From Bradyrhizobium sp. AZCC 1721 (GTDB lineage Bacteria; Pseudomonadota; Alphaproteobacteria; Rhizobiales; Xanthobacteraceae), in the NCBI RefSeq assembly GCF_036924715.1, contig NZ_JAZHSB010000001.1, positions 2,781,001 through 2,845,000 on the forward strand: DNA of 64,000 nucleotides. The letters are read 5' to 3'. This document shows positions 1 through 9,831 of this stretch, piece after piece; the stretch's first letter is position 1, and each line of letters begins with the position of its first letter. The position numbers were made by a program, and so were the translations under genes. The notes below the pieces were generated by a model. It was given only the letters and a program-made list of their open reading frames with translations, was not told the DNA's origin and did not search any database.

Positions 1-2
1 GT

Positions 3-440
3 CAGCTTTGGCTCGGGACCAAGCCCGAAGATATCGGCCTGAAGGTTCGCTCCGGCGCCACTCATTTTGGCGAGCTGCAGGCCTGGGATCCGGGCACGGG
101 AAAGAAGGTCTGGTCGCACAATTTCCCCAGATCGCAGCTGTTTGGTTCGGTGACGGCGACCGCGGGCGATCTCGTCTTTGTGGGCGGTACCAATGACCGG
201 ATGTTCCGCGCCTTTCATGCCAAGACAGGCGAACTGCTTTGGGAGCAGAAGACCAACTCCGGCATCGTGGGTATGCCGGTCGCGTATGAAGTCGATGGGA
301 CGCAATATATCGCTGTCCAGTCGGGCTGGGGCGTAGACGCGCAGCGCATCCAGGACTCATTGGTGACTCAGAACAATGTCGGTCTTGAGAATAACGTGCC
401 CCAGGGCGGCGTTGTCTGGGTATTCGCCGTCAAGAAGTAA
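3..440 (+). CDS. PQQ-dependent alcohol dehydrogenase, C-terminal part (5' end outside window)
   Basis: Only about the last 145 residues are present, because the reading frame is open from the left edge. They contain the tryptophan-rich beta-propeller repeats of quinoprotein methanol/ethanol dehydrogenases (for example AWDPGTGKKVW and AFHAKTGELLWEQKTNSG) and the family's late segment ending GWGVDA. Family members oxidise alcohols in the periplasm with PQQ as cofactor and pass electrons to a c-type cytochrome. The substrate, and whether the metal is calcium or a lanthanide, cannot be judged because the metal-site residues lie outside the window. A strong hairpin terminator follows, so the gene ends its transcript here. 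Confidence 0.85.
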   Translation, partial: QLWLGTKPEDIGLKVRSGATHFGELQAWDPGTGKKVWSHNFPRSQLFGSVTATAGDLVFVGGTNDRMFRAFHAKTGELLWEQKTNSGIVGMPVAYEVDGTQYIAVQSGWGVDAQRIQDSLVTQNNVGLENNVPQGGVVWVFAVKK

Positions 441-457
441 CTGGCGATAATCTAAAG

Positions 458-490
458 AAGAGCGGCGGACGAGATGCCCGCCGCTCTTTT
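458..490 (+). terminator. Rho-independent terminator after the PQQ dehydrogenase
   Basis: Perfect 11-bp inverted repeat AAGAGCGGCGG / CCGCCGCTCTT (458-468 and 478-488) with a 9-base loop, followed by a short T run, 17 bases after the stop codon. It lies between two convergent genes, so it may also stop the molybdenum hydroxylase transcript coming from the right. Confidence 0.85.
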
Positions 491-511
491 GCTGCAACCG
501 GCTAACCCGCC

Positions 512-2830
512 TCAGGCTTCAAGTTGCTTGCCGATCGGCAGCGCGCGGATGCGCTTGCCGGTCGCGGCGAAGATCGCGTTGATCAGCGCCGGCGCAACGG
601 GCGGCAGCCCTGGCTCGCCAACGCCACTGGGCGGCGTGTCGGGGTCGGCAGGCGCGATATAGACGTTGGTCACGGCAGGGGATTCGTCGATCCGAATTAC
701 CGGGAAATCGTCGAAATTGCCCTGTTGCACCTTGCCGTCCTTGAAAGTGATCTCGCCATACTTGGCGAAGCTCATGCCCATGATTACAGCGCCTTCCATC
801 TGCGCCTGGATTCGCTCCGGATTGACGTGGGTTCCGCAATCGATCGCGGTATCCACCCGGGGCACGGTGAGCTTGCCCTTGTCGTCGAAAGCTACCTCGA
901 CAATGGTCGCGATGTAGCTGACGAAACTGCGGTGCGCGGCAATGCCAAGCCCGTGGCCCTTGGGCACAGACCGTCCCCAACCGCCCTTGTCCGCGACCAG
1001 CTCAACGACCTTGCGAAGACGTGCCGTGTCGATCGGATAGCTGTCATAGGGTTCGCCGTAGTTCCAGAGGTCTTTTACCGAATCGAGCTTGACGATCCGG
1101 GGCGAGCCGATCAGCTCCAGCAGCATGGTCTTTTGATCGCGGTTGGTGGCATGGGCGAGTTCGCCCACCATCGATTGCACCGCAAAGGCGCGCGGGATAT
1201 TCGACACCGAGCGGAACCAGCCGATCCGGGTACGCGCGGCCGCTTCCGGATTCTCGCACTGGACGTTGGCGATCTCAAAGGGCATGTCGACCAGCCCCAT
1301 GCCGAGTTCGAACGGCGCCTGATGCAGCGCACCGGCGGCAAATGTCGAGGCGATGCTCGGCGCGACGCTGCGATGCCGCCAAGCCGTCACCTTGCCGTTC
1401 TTGTCGAGGCCAGCCTCAATGCGTTCGACCGAGACGGTGTGCAGGAAGCCATTGCGAATGTCGTCTTCCCGCGTCCATTGCACCTTGACGGGGGCCCCGA
1501 GCTCCTTTGAAAGCAGTGCCGCCTCGAGGGCGAAATCGCACTTCGACTTGCGCCCGAAGCCGCCGCCGAGCAGCGTGACGTTGACGGTGACATTCTCCTG
1601 GGGAATGCCGAGCGTTTTGGCGACGTCTTCGCGCGTTCCGCCCGCGCTTTGCACTGGTGCCCAGATCTCCGCCTTGTCGCCCTTGACGTCCGCGACCGCG
1701 ACCGGCGGTTCCATGCTGGCATGGGCATGATGCGGCACGTAATACTCACCGACGATCACCTTGTCGGCGCCCTTCAAGGCGGCCTCGACGTCGCCCTCCT
1801 TGCGTACCACCAGGCCGGGTTTCCGTGCGGCTTGCTCCAGTTCGGCGCGGTAGGCGACCGACTCGTATTTGCCGTTGGCGCCATCGTCCCAGACGATCTT
1901 CAACGCGTTGCGGCCCTTGATGGCCGCGCCGGTGTTGCGCGCGATCACAGCGATCCCGCCGAGCGGCTGGAATTTTGAAGGCCACGGCCAGCCCCTGACT
2001 TCCATGACCTTCTCGACGCCGGAAACCTTCATCGCTTCCGCCCCATCGAACGACGCGACCTTGCCGCCGGTCACCGGCGGCCGGGCGATGACGGCATATT
2101 TCATGCCGGGCAGGCGGACGTCGGCGCCGTAGCGCGCGGTGCCCACCGTGATGTCGCGACCGTCGACGATGCCGATCTGGCCTTTGCCCAGATAACGAAA
2201 ATCCTTTGGGTCTTTCAGCCTCAGGCCTTCGACACTCGGCACCGACTCCCTGGCGGCATCGGCTGCCAGCTCGCCGAAGCCGATGCGGCGTCCGCTCGCA
2301 TTGTGGACGACCTCGTGATTGATCGCCTTCACTTCGGTCGCTGGCACGCCCCAACGTTTCGCCGCTGCGGTTTCGAGCATCGTGCGGGCCGAAGCGCCGA
2401 TCTGGCGCATCGGCATCAGATAGTGCCGCGTGCTGCGCGATCCGTCGGTATCCTGGTTGCCAAATTTGACCTCGTCGCCAGGCGCCTGCTGGACGCGAAC
2501 GCGCGACCAGTCGGCTTCCATCTCTTCGGCGACGATCATCGGCAGGCTGGTGCGGACACCCGTTCCCATCTCGGCGCGGTGCGCGACGATCGTCACCGTT
2601 CCGTCGGATGCGATAGAAACGAAAACGCGCGGGTTCACCACGGTACCGTGCGGCATCTTGTCCGCACCGGTCTGGTACGCAGCAAAGCCGGGGCGTGACA
2701 TCACGGGAGCGGCGAGCACAAAACCGCCGGCCAGCCCGAGGCCCTTCAAGATACTGCGGCGTGAAACGTTGTCGACCTTGATGTGCCGTTCGAAGCCACG
2801 GAGCTTGTTGGGATTGGTGAGGATATTCAT
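512..2830 (-). CDS. Molybdopterin-binding subunit of an IorB-type aldehyde/isoquinoline oxidoreductase
   Basis: A 772-residue protein of the xanthine dehydrogenase family, large subunit, of the isoquinoline 1-oxidoreductase beta (IorB) type. It has a twin-arginine signal near residues 23-30 (SRRSILKG) followed by a hydrophobic stretch, so it is probably exported folded. Molybdenum-cofactor landmarks are visible: [17 protein letters not shown] in the middle, and [17 protein letters not shown] near the C-terminus, which carries the catalytic glutamate. The ATG at 2830 was chosen because it begins just before the Tat signal; the frame stays open upstream but that part overlaps the iron-sulphur gene. 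It starts two bases after that gene's stop, so the two form one operon. The substrate (aldehyde, N-heterocycle or other) is unknown. Confidence 0.88.
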   Translation of the reverse strand: MNILTNPNKLRGFERHIKVDNVSRRSILKGLGLAGGFVLAAPVMSRPGFAAYQTGADKMPHGTVVNPRVFVSIASDGTVTIVAHRAEMGTGVRTSLPMIVAEEMEADWSRVRVQQAPGDEVKFGNQDTDGSRSTRHYLMPMRQIGASARTMLETAAAKRWGVPATEVKAINHEVVHNASGRRIGFGELAADAARESVPSVEGLRLKDPKDFRYLGKGQIGIVDGRDITVGTARYGADVRLPGMKYAVIARPPVTGGKVASFDGAEAMKVSGVEKVMEVRGWPWPSKFQPLGGIAVIARNTGAAIKGRNALKIVWDDGANGKYESVAYRAELEQAARKPGLVVRKEGDVEAALKGADKVIVGEYYVPHHAHASMEPPVAVADVKGDKAEIWAPVQSAGGTREDVAKTLGIPQENVTVNVTLLGGGFGRKSKCDFALEAALLSKELGAPVKVQWTREDDIRNGFLHTVSVERIEAGLDKNGKVTAWRHRSVAPSIASTFAAGALHQAPFELGMGLVDMPFEIANVQCENPEAAARTRIGWFRSVSNIPRAFAVQSMVGELAHATNRDQKTMLLELIGSPRIVKLDSVKDLWNYGEPYDSYPIDTARLRKVVELVADKGGWGRSVPKGHGLGIAAHRSFVSYIATIVEVAFDDKGKLTVPRVDTAIDCGTHVNPERIQAQMEGAVIMGMSFAKYGEITFKDGKVQQGNFDDFPVIRIDESPAVTNVYIAPADPDTPPSGVGEPGLPPVAPALINAIFAATGKRIRALPIGKQLEA

Positions 2831-2832
2831 GG

Positions 2833-3285
2833 TTACACCCCCGTCGATGCGAGATGCACGGCCTTCTCGATGCGTTGATAAGTGCCGCAACGGCAGATGT
2901 TGCCCGCCATCGCTTCGCGTATCTGGTCGTGATTGGGCTTTGGATTTTCCATCAACAGGGCCGCGGCCTGCATGATCTGGCCGGCCTGGCAAAAGCCGCA
3001 TTGCGGGACATTAAGCTGACGCCAGGCCTTCTGGACCGCGTGATCTCCGGTCGGATGCAAGCCTTCGATGGTCGTGACCTCGCGGCCGACCACGTCGGAA
3101 ACCGAGGTGATGCAGGCGCGGACGGCCTGTTTGTCGACGATAACCGTGCAGGCACCGCATAGCGCCTGGCCGCACCCGTATTTCGTGCCCATCAAGCCGG
3201 CCTCATCGCGCAGAAACCAGAGTAATGGAAGGTCCGGGTCGCCGTCCCAGCTGTGCTCTTGGCTATTGATCTTCACCTTGATCAT
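2833..3285 (-). CDS. (2Fe-2S)-binding subunit of an IorA-type molybdenum hydroxylase
   Basis: A 150-residue small subunit with both iron-sulphur clusters of the family. The plant-ferredoxin-type cluster ligands are Cys38, Cys43, Cys46 and Cys58 ([10 protein letters not shown]), and the C-terminal helical-domain cluster ligands are Cys96, Cys99, Cys131 and Cys133 (CGFCQAG and ICRCGTY). It passes electrons from the molybdenum site of the partner subunit encoded immediately downstream. It has no signal peptide, so co-export with the Tat-bearing partner is likely, as in related enzymes. There is no flavin-subunit gene nearby, which fits the two-subunit IorAB class that donates electrons to cytochromes. 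Confidence 0.9.
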   Translation of the reverse strand: MIKVKINSQEHSWDGDPDLPLLWFLRDEAGLMGTKYGCGQALCGACTVIVDKQAVRACITSVSDVVGREVTTIEGLHPTGDHAVQKAWRQLNVPQCGFCQAGQIMQAAALLMENPKPNHDQIREAMAGNICRCGTYQRIEKAVHLASTGV

Positions 3286-3706
3286 GATCGTTCCTCGCTC
3301 TTCATAAGCTGCTGATGTTTGTTCGACGTGAGCGAGAACATATTTCCCAACCGCTCAACGCCGTTGCTTTACGAGTTTGATCGCGTGGCCGGAGAGCCGG
3401 CCTTGCTTGGCAACCGCTGGCTGAATTGTACGATTTGCTTTGAATTTTGGTGGGCCATCCTCCTGCTTAAACATTTATCCGTGTTTACAGGACGGCGCGG
3501 CGAGACAGGCGCCTAGCGGACGCTATCAGAAAGCACGCCAGATCGAATTCACAACGTGTTGTCTTTGCACTCAATTTTGGACGAAAGCGGGGCCGCCCCT
3601 CACGGACTGCCAATTTTTCCTGCCGGCCGTCATGCAGAACCCGCTTTGCAAGGGTTCGCGGGCAGACCGGTGCGATCAGCACCGCGTCGCCGGCTAGCCT
3701 GACCCG
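3286..3706. other. Intergenic region, no gene supported
   Basis: About 420 bases of lower GC content upstream of the IorAB-type operon, presumably holding its promoter. Short open frames here have no recognisable domain and no good ribosome-binding site. No convincing -35/-10 pair or terminator was identified. Confidence 0.5.
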
Positions 3707-4795
3707 TTACGTTGCGAGCTGCGCCAACCCTTTCCAGTCGAATGCGATTCCATGGCCGGGCCGCGTCGGCGCCAATGCCATGCCTTCCTGGAGGGCAAGC
3801 TGGTGCTCGATGTAACTATCGAGCCCAAATCCGTGGACTTCGAGATAGGAGCGGTTCGGACACGCCGCGAGCAAATGCACGGTGACGTCATGTGCGCCGT
3901 GGCTGGTCACCGGTAGATTGAACGCTTCCGCCAGCCGCGCGATCTTCATAAAGGCAGTAACCCCGCCGCAATTGGTGACGTCGGGCTCGGGGTAGGACAC
4001 CGCGCCGGCCGCGATGTAGTTCTTGAACTCCCAGAGCGTACGCAGGTTTTCGCCGGCCGCGATCGGGACGCCGCCGGCAGCCATGATGCGGGCGTGACCG
4101 GCAATATCGTCGGGAATGATCGGCTCTTCGAGCCAGGTGAGATCGTATGGTTGCAGCGCACGTGCCGCGCGGATGGCTTCCTCGACCGTCCATTTCATGT
4201 TGGCATCCGCCATCAGCGGAAAGCCGTTGCCAAGATGTTGGCGCATCGCCTGCACGCGCGCGACGTCGGATGCGAGATCGGGGCGGCCTACCTTCATCTT
4301 GATGGCGCGAAAGCCCTTGGCGAGATTGTCGTCGGTTTGCTTCAGAAGCTGTTCGATGGACAAATCGAGATCGATGCCGCCGGCGTAGCAGGGTACGCGG
4401 GCGTCGAAGCCGCCTAACATGCGAAACAGTGGCAGGTTGGCGCGGCGCGACTTCAGGTCCCACAGGGCGATATCGAGCGCCGAGAGCGCAAGCACCGGCG
4501 GGCCGCCGCGCCCGCCGTAATGCAGGCTCCACCAGACGTGATGCCAGATGGCTTCGGTGTCATCGGCCTCGCGGCCCTCGATCAGTTCGGGGATCTCCCG
4601 CCGGAGGATGTCGGCAATCGCGCCGCCATTGCGGCCGACGGTGTATGTATAGCCGACCCCTTCGGCCCCGTCCGAATCGCGGACACGGCATGTCACCAGT
4701 TCGAAGGCTTTGAGTTCGCCGTGCGTGCTGTCGGAGAGGGTAACGGGCAGGGGGATCCGGTAGAGTCCGGCCTCGGTTGTCTTGATACGCGCCAT
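3707..4795 (-). CDS. Mandelate racemase/muconate lactonizing enzyme family protein (mandelate racemase group)
   Basis: A 362-residue enolase-superfamily enzyme. Every key residue of mandelate racemase is found at a constant offset of two: the Lys166-Met-Lys168 motif, metal ligands Asp197, Glu223 and Glu249, the Asp272/His299 dyad, and Glu319. This supports metal-assisted proton abstraction from a carboxylate substrate, that is racemisation or acid-sugar dehydration. Which one cannot be told from sequence. The ATG at 4795 follows a weak purine-rich site (GGTGGAA); a GTG nine bases upstream at 4804 is an alternative. It lies 126 bases downstream of the PLP-enzyme gene on the same strand, so co-transcription is possible. 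Confidence 0.88.
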   Translation of the reverse strand: MARIKTTEAGLYRIPLPVTLSDSTHGELKAFELVTCRVRDSDGAEGVGYTYTVGRNGGAIADILRREIPELIEGREADDTEAIWHHVWWSLHYGGRGGPPVLALSALDIALWDLKSRRANLPLFRMLGGFDARVPCYAGGIDLDLSIEQLLKQTDDNLAKGFRAIKMKVGRPDLASDVARVQAMRQHLGNGFPLMADANMKWTVEEAIRAARALQPYDLTWLEEPIIPDDIAGHARIMAAGGVPIAAGENLRTLWEFKNYIAAGAVSYPEPDVTNCGGVTAFMKIARLAEAFNLPVTSHGAHDVTVHLLAACPNRSYLEVHGFGLDSYIEHQLALQEGMALAPTRPGHGIAFDWKGLAQLAT

Positions 4796-4921
4796 TGTTT
4801 CCACCCGATCTTTTTCATTGCACGCTAAATCGATCTTGTCGGCAGAGCAATTGCTTACAGCGCTCCCGGATGGGAACCACCTCGCAGTCGTTCGTCCGCT
4901 GTTTTCGAAGCGGGCGTGCGG

Positions 4922-6205
4922 CTAAGTCGCGTTCAAGGCCTGGGCGATATCAGCGATCAGATCGGATGGGTGCTCGATGCCGATCGACAGCCGGATCGTG
5001 CAATCGAGAACGCCTATTTTTTGGCGGATGCCAGCCGGAACGCCGGAGTGGGTCATGCTTGCAGGCAGGCTGGCAAGCGATTCGGTGCCGCCCAGGCTCA
5101 CGGCCAGCTTGAAGATCTGCAGCGCGTTCAGGAATTTGAATGCGGCGGCTTGGCCGCCGACGATGTCGAAGGAAAATGTTGAGCCGGCACCAGTGCATTG
5201 CCTCGCAAACAGGCGGCCGGCAGGGGATGCCTCATCGTGGTGACCGAGGTAATGGACCTTTGCCACTTTTGGGTGGTCGCGCAGGTAGTCTGCGACGAGG
5301 CGCGCGTTTGCGTCAGCCTTCTCCATGCGGATGCCCAATGTTTCAAGCGACCGGCTGATCATCCAGCACGAATGGGGGTCTAGTTGGGTGCCAATCGCGC
5401 CGCGCAACGCTTTGACTTCCTTCATGAGCGCCTTTGAGCCAAGCGCAGCGCCTGCGATCAAGTCGGAATGACCGCCGATATATTTGGTCAGCGAGTACAG
5501 CGAAAGATCTGCGCCGTGTTCGATCGGTCGCTGAAACACCGGTCCGAGCAACGTATTATCGCATGCGATGATCGGCGTACTCCCCTGGGTTTGGCCGATC
5601 ATCTCGGCGATCCGGCGGACCATTGCTACGTCGACCAGGCCATTGGTTGGATTGGCCGGTGTCTCAATGAAAATCATCGCAAGCCGGCCTTTGCGCATGG
5701 CGTCACCCGCTGCCGCTCTGACCGCCGCTTCGTCAATGCCGTCGGAGAAGCCCACCGCGCCGATGGAGAGGTTCGCAAGCGTCTTCGCAAACAGGGTCTC
5801 CGTCCCGCCATACAGTGGCTGGGAGTGCAGAATGACGTCGCCAGGGCGGACGAAGGCCAGGATTGTGGTCGAAATCGCGGCCATGCCCGAAGAGAACAGC
5901 GCGCAATTCTCGGCGCGCTCGTACACCGACAACCTGTCCTCGACGATCTCACTGTTAGGGTGATTGAACCGCGAGTAGACCAGACCAGCGCCCATCCCCT
6001 CGGGCGGCTCGCGCCGGCCCGCAACGTAATCGAAGAAGTCCTGTCCGTCTTCGGCGGTCCTGAAGACGAAGGTCGAGGTCAGGAAGACCGGTGGTTTGAC
6101 GGCTCCTTCCGACAGTTGCGGATCGTAGCCGTAGTTCAGCATCAGCGTTTCCGGATGCAGCATGTGGTTGCCGATGTGGGTTTTCGACGGAAACGGTTTC
6201 ACCAT
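4922..6205 (-). CDS. Cystathionine gamma-synthase family PLP-dependent enzyme
   Basis: A 427-residue Cys/Met-metabolism PLP enzyme. The lysine that binds PLP is Lys241 in [11 protein letters not shown], preceded by the cofactor aspartate in ACDNTLLGP, and the family's [18 protein letters not shown] segment is near residue 80. Relatives carry out gamma- or beta-elimination or replacement on sulphur amino acids (cystathionine gamma-synthase, methionine gamma-lyase and others), and the exact reaction cannot be assigned here. The ATG at 6205 is preceded by GGGAGA at good spacing; the frame extends further upstream without similarity. The neighbouring genes give no clear hint of the substrate. Confidence 0.85.
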   Translation of the reverse strand: MVKPFPSKTHIGNHMLHPETLMLNYGYDPQLSEGAVKPPVFLTSTFVFRTAEDGQDFFDYVAGRREPPEGMGAGLVYSRFNHPNSEIVEDRLSVYERAENCALFSSGMAAISTTILAFVRPGDVILHSQPLYGGTETLFAKTLANLSIGAVGFSDGIDEAAVRAAAGDAMRKGRLAMIFIETPANPTNGLVDVAMVRRIAEMIGQTQGSTPIIACDNTLLGPVFQRPIEHGADLSLYSLTKYIGGHSDLIAGAALGSKALMKEVKALRGAIGTQLDPHSCWMISRSLETLGIRMEKADANARLVADYLRDHPKVAKVHYLGHHDEASPAGRLFARQCTGAGSTFSFDIVGGQAAAFKFLNALQIFKLAVSLGGTESLASLPASMTHSGVPAGIRQKIGVLDCTIRLSIGIEHPSDLIADIAQALNAT

Positions 6206-6393
6206 GGGCTGTCTCCCTGTCGGGGATGCGGAACGTCGCACTGCGTTGGAAGTGCGCAATCGCGAGGGCGATCAGGAGTAATGGATGCGATCGCATCCAG
6301 CGGCTCCAGTTGACGTTGTTAAGCTGGGATCAGCGTAGCAAAATTCGGGACTGATTTCACCGCATCCGGAGCGGATTTCGCAGTGCTCGATCG

Positions 6394-7179
6394 TCAGGCA
6401 TGAACCGCAACCTTCAACGCCTCGGCGCGGATCTCTTCGACAAGCCGTTCCTTCAGGCTGACGAATTCGGGTGTGGTCTTGATCTTGTAGGATCGCGGGT
6501 GGGGTAGATCGACCGCGATCTCGGCCTTGATACGGCCCGGACGGGCGCTCATGACGATCACGCGGCTGCCAAGGAAGATCGCCTCCTCGATATCATGGGT
6601 GACGAACAGCACGGTTTTCTGCTCGCGCTCCCAGATGCCGAGCAGCATTTCCTGCATCAGCACGCGGGTTTGATTATCGAGCGCGCCGAACGGCTCGTCG
6701 AGCAACAGGATTTTTGGATCGTTGGCCAGCGCCCGCGCGATCGCCGTCCGTTGCTGCATGCCGCCGGAGAGTTGCTTCGGCCAATGATTCTCAAAGCCCG
6801 ACAGGCCGACCCGTTGGATGAAGCCGTCGGCGATCTTGCCGCGATCCGCTTCGGAAATCCCGCGCTCGCGCAGGCCAAACGCGATGTTTTCGCGCACGGT
6901 CAGCCATGGAAACAGCGTGTAGGACTGAAACACCATGCCGCGATCGGCGCCAGGGCCAGCCACCTCTTGCCCATCAAGAATGACCCGGCCGCTGGTCGGC
7001 CGGTCAAGCCCGGCGACGATGCGCAGCAACGTCGATTTTCCGCAGCCCGACGGGCCGAGGATGGTGACGAAATCATTGTTGCCGACGTTGAGGTCGATCG
7101 GCTCCAGCGCGCGTGTCGGCGCATGCCCCTGGCGCGCGGGGAAGGTGCGGGCGACCTGATCGATTTTCAGCTCGGTCAT
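6394..7179 (-). CDS. NitT/TauT-type ABC importer ATP-binding protein
   Basis: A 261-residue ATPase with Walker A GPSGCGKST (residues 42-50), a Q-loop in GMVFQSYTLFPW, ABC signature LSGGMQQR, Walker B ILLLDEPFGALD and switch histidine in FVTHDIEEA. It is of the SsuB/TauB/NrtD class that energises uptake of small organic anions and related compounds. Its ATG overlaps the permease stop codon (ATGA), so the two genes are translationally coupled. The gene is the last of a leftward series hutF-hutC-SBP-permease-ATPase, which suggests, but does not prove, that the substrate is histidine, urocanate or another hut intermediate. Confidence 0.9.
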   Translation of the reverse strand: MTELKIDQVARTFPARQGHAPTRALEPIDLNVGNNDFVTILGPSGCGKSTLLRIVAGLDRPTSGRVILDGQEVAGPGADRGMVFQSYTLFPWLTVRENIAFGLRERGISEADRGKIADGFIQRVGLSGFENHWPKQLSGGMQQRTAIARALANDPKILLLDEPFGALDNQTRVLMQEMLLGIWEREQKTVLFVTHDIEEAIFLGSRVIVMSARPGRIKAEIAVDLPHPRSYKIKTTPEFVSLKERLVEEIRAEALKVAVHA

Positions 7180-7958
7180 GCCAGTTTCCACGGAAACAGC
7201 CAGGCGTTGAATGCCTTGAACAGGAAGTCCGACACCAGCCCGATCAGACCGATGACGATGATGCCGAAGATTATCTGGCCGGTGTTGAGCAGGGCCTGGC
7301 TGTCCGTGATCATATGGCCGATGCCCGACGATGAGCCGATCAACTCGGCTACGATGACGTAGGTCCACGCCCAGCCGAGTACGAGCCTAAGGATCTCCGC
7401 GACCTCGGGCGCGGAGGAGGGCAGCAGCACCCGGTTGATGATGCCGCGGTCGCTGGCGCCCAGTGTGTAGGCGGCTTCAACGAGGTCGCGCCTGGTGTTT
7501 CCGACCGTCACGGTGACCATCAGGATGATCTGGAAAACCGAACCGATGAAAATGACCAGGAGCTTCTGCAGTTCGCCGATGCCCGCCCACAGGATCAACA
7601 GCGGGATAAAGGCCGAGGCGGGCAGGTAACGTGCGAACGAGACGAACGGCTCCAGTAAAGCTTCGATCGGCTTGTAGGCCCCCATCAGAACGCCGAGCGG
7701 CACGGCGATGATGGCCGCCAGCACAAAGCCGCCGACGACACGCCAGATCGTCATGCCGATGTCGAACAGGAAGCCGTGCTTTGTCAGCAGCTCCCAACCT
7801 TCCTGCAGCATCGTCAGCGGGTTGGCGAGAAACGTCTTCGAGACGTAGCCGCCGAAGGTTGCCCAAGCCCACACGGCAACGAAAAGCACGAAGAACGCCA
7901 GGCCATAGGCCGCACGCTGCCTCGATGTCACGGGATCCAGGGGACGTATCACAGGCAT
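7176..7958 (-). CDS. NitT/TauT-type ABC importer permease
   Basis: A 260-residue inner-membrane permease of the SsuC/TauC family with about six hydrophobic segments. The EAA-loop region is recognisable around LVEAAYTLGASDRGIINRVLLPSSAPE. It forms the channel of the importer with the ATPase encoded immediately downstream (4-base overlap) and receives substrate from the binding protein encoded upstream. Confidence 0.9.
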   Translation of the reverse strand: MPVIRPLDPVTSRQRAAYGLAFFVLFVAVWAWATFGGYVSKTFLANPLTMLQEGWELLTKHGFLFDIGMTIWRVVGGFVLAAIIAVPLGVLMGAYKPIEALLEPFVSFARYLPASAFIPLLILWAGIGELQKLLVIFIGSVFQIILMVTVTVGNTRRDLVEAAYTLGASDRGIINRVLLPSSAPEVAEILRLVLGWAWTYVIVAELIGSSSGIGHMITDSQALLNTGQIIFGIIVIGLIGLVSDFLFKAFNAWLFPWKLA

Positions 7959-8035
7959 ATCCTAAAAAGCTGTGCGGTGATCGCCGTCGTCCCGCTCTCA
8001 TGACCGAAAGCGGGACTGGCGCAGCACGCACAAAA

Positions 8036-8980
8036 CTACTTGATGAAGCTCGCGTCGTAGAGGTCGTCGATCTTCGGAACCGATTTGATGATGCCGATCT
8101 CGAGCAACAGCTCTGCAGCTTCCTTGTTGAAGGTCAGGAATTCACCCGCGAAGAATTTCTGGTTCGCGGCTTTGTCCTGCCAGCGCAGGAATTTGGCTGA
8201 GTTGCCGAATTGCTCGCCGGACTGTTTTACGTCGGCACCCATGATCTCATACGACTTGGCCTGATCCTTTTCGATCAAGGCGATCGCCTCAAAATAGCTG
8301 TCGGTCAGCGCTTTGGCGGCTTTCGGGTTTTCAGTCAGGAATTTCGGCGTGCAGCCGAACGTGTCCATCACCATCGGATAGTCGAGCGTGGTGGCGATGA
8401 TCTTGCCCTTGTCGGGTGCTGCGCGCACCGTCGAGAGGTAAGGCTCATAGGTCATGGCCGCATCGTTCTGGCCCGAGACGAATGCCTGCGCTGCCGCCGC
8501 CGGCTCCAGATTCACGATCGTGACATCCTTGACCGAAAGCCCGTTCTTCTTGAGCATCCAGGCCAAAGCAAAATAGGGCGAGGTGCCGGGCGCGGACGCG
8601 GCAACCGTCTTGCCCTTGAGGTCCTTGATCGAGGCGATATTGTTTCGCGTTGCCATGCCGTCGGCGCCGTAGCTCTTGTCGAGCTGGAAGATCTGCTTGG
8701 TGGCGACGCCATTGGCATTCCAGGATATCCAGGTCTCGACAGTGGTCGCCGCGCATTGGATGTCGCCCGACGCGATGGCGAGATGGCGGTCTTTCTGCGG
8801 GATCTTCTTGATCGTCACATCGAGGCCGTTCTTCTTGAAGATGCCCGCCTGATTTGCGAGCGTGAGCGGGGCAAAACCGGTCCATCCGGAAATGCCGATG
8901 CCGACCTTAACGTCCTGGGCGGCGGCCGGTGCGGCCACCAGGAGAGCGGCCGTTGCCGCGAAAATTCCAAAATTACGCAT
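8036..8980 (-). CDS. NitT/TauT-type ABC importer substrate-binding protein
   Basis: A 314-residue periplasmic binding protein of the SsuA/NMT1 class. It has a Sec signal peptide (residues 1 to about 22, cleavage expected after AAPAAA) and then the type-II fold opening with KVGIGISGWTGFAPLTLANQAG. Family landmarks include AIASGDIQCAATTVET and IKDLKGKTVAASAPGTSPYFAL. It lies 98 bases downstream of hutC on the same strand, so it may be expressed with hutF-hutC. Ligand specificity cannot be read from sequence; the position favours a histidine-pathway compound. Confidence 0.88.
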   Translation of the reverse strand: MRNFGIFAATAALLVAAPAAAQDVKVGIGISGWTGFAPLTLANQAGIFKKNGLDVTIKKIPQKDRHLAIASGDIQCAATTVETWISWNANGVATKQIFQLDKSYGADGMATRNNIASIKDLKGKTVAASAPGTSPYFALAWMLKKNGLSVKDVTIVNLEPAAAAQAFVSGQNDAAMTYEPYLSTVRAAPDKGKIIATTLDYPMVMDTFGCTPKFLTENPKAAKALTDSYFEAIALIEKDQAKSYEIMGADVKQSGEQFGNSAKFLRWQDKAANQKFFAGEFLTFNKEAAELLLEIGIIKSVPKIDDLYDASFIK

Positions 8981-9078
8981 GGCTGTATCCCTTTTGCTGG
9001 TTCATGGTCTTCATGCTGGTTGCGGCGAAGCTGTAGCCAAAACTGCTGCATAGCTTGTGCCAGATCTTGCGTGCATCG

Positions 9079-9831
9079 CTATCCCTCCACGCCGCCTTTG
9101 AAGCGAGCAATCAGTTTATGGGACTCGCCCGGATAGAGCAGGCGCACGGTCGTCAGCGGCCGGGCGCTGCGCCAGGTATGCCGGTCGATCACCAGGCAGG
9201 GGGCTCCGATCGCGATATCCAGCGCCGCCGCAGCCTGTTCGTCAGCCACGATGGCACTGATCGAATGCTCGGCTTCCGTCCATGGCACATGGTGCAGCAG
9301 CCACGAGCCGGGCGGCTCGGCCGCAAAATCCGCCGCAGCCGCTTCGGGCACGGCGTCGAGATCGATCAGCCTGTCCTCGATGGCGAATGGCACGCCGTCG
9401 GCGCTGTGACGGCATGCAATCGCGATCACCTTTCCGGCTTTCCCCGCGCCAAGGCGGGCGCGGTCGGTGGCGTTTGCAGTGCGCCGCGAGCACTGGATCA
9501 ACTCATAGCCGTAACTGCGGCCAAGCGCGTTTATCTCGGCGCGGATGTCGGCGATCTTGAGCACCGCTGACAGAAATGTGGGGCGGCGGACGAAACTGCC
9601 GGCCTTGCGCCGCCGCTCGATGAGATCGGCTTGCGCAAGTTCCGACAGCGCCTTGCTCACCGTCATGCGCGAGCAGCCATAGCGCAACATCAGCTCGTGC
9701 TCGAACGGGATGCGGTGACCGGGCGGCCATTCTCCGGTGAGGATGCGGCGCTCGATGTCGATCCGGATCTGCTTGTACAGTGTCGGCTTGTAGGCCGATT
9801 GGAGTTTACCGCGATCGGTAGCGAGGCTCAT
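9079..9831 (-). CDS. hutC: GntR-family histidine utilization repressor HutC
   Basis: A 250-residue regulator. Residues about 15-80 are a GntR winged helix-turn-helix (YKQIRIDIERRILTGEWPPGHRIPFEHELM, SRMTVSKALSELAQADLIERRRKAGSFV, with the two quotations each shortened here from longer runs). Residues about 90-245 are a UTRA effector domain ending RLLYPGESHKLIARF. HutC proteins repress hut genes and are released by urocanate. The start ATG overlaps the hutF stop (ATGA), so repressor and FIGlu deiminase are co-translated. Its probable operator is the palindrome in the hutF/hutI divergent promoter, which would make it autoregulated. Confidence 0.88.
   Translation of the reverse strand: MSLATDRGKLQSAYKPTLYKQIRIDIERRILTGEWPPGHRIPFEHELMLRYGCSRMTVSKALSELAQADLIERRRKAGSFVRRPTFLSAVLKIADIRAEINALGRSYGYELIQCSRRTANATDRARLGAGKAGKVIAIACRHSADGVPFAIEDRLIDLDAVPEAAAADFAAEPPGSWLLHHVPWTEAEHSISAIVADEQAAAALDIAIGAPCLVIDRHTWRSARPLTTVRLLYPGESHKLIARFKGGVEG

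Noticed and set aside
524..1510. Long plus-strand frame opposite the molybdenum subunit
   Set aside because: It is a shadow of the real gene on the other strand, rich in Arg, Asp and His with no domain.
512..3001. Longer 829-residue reading of the IorB-type subunit
   Set aside because: The extra 57 residues overlap the iron-sulphur gene in another frame and precede a well-placed Tat signal that begins after ATG 2830.
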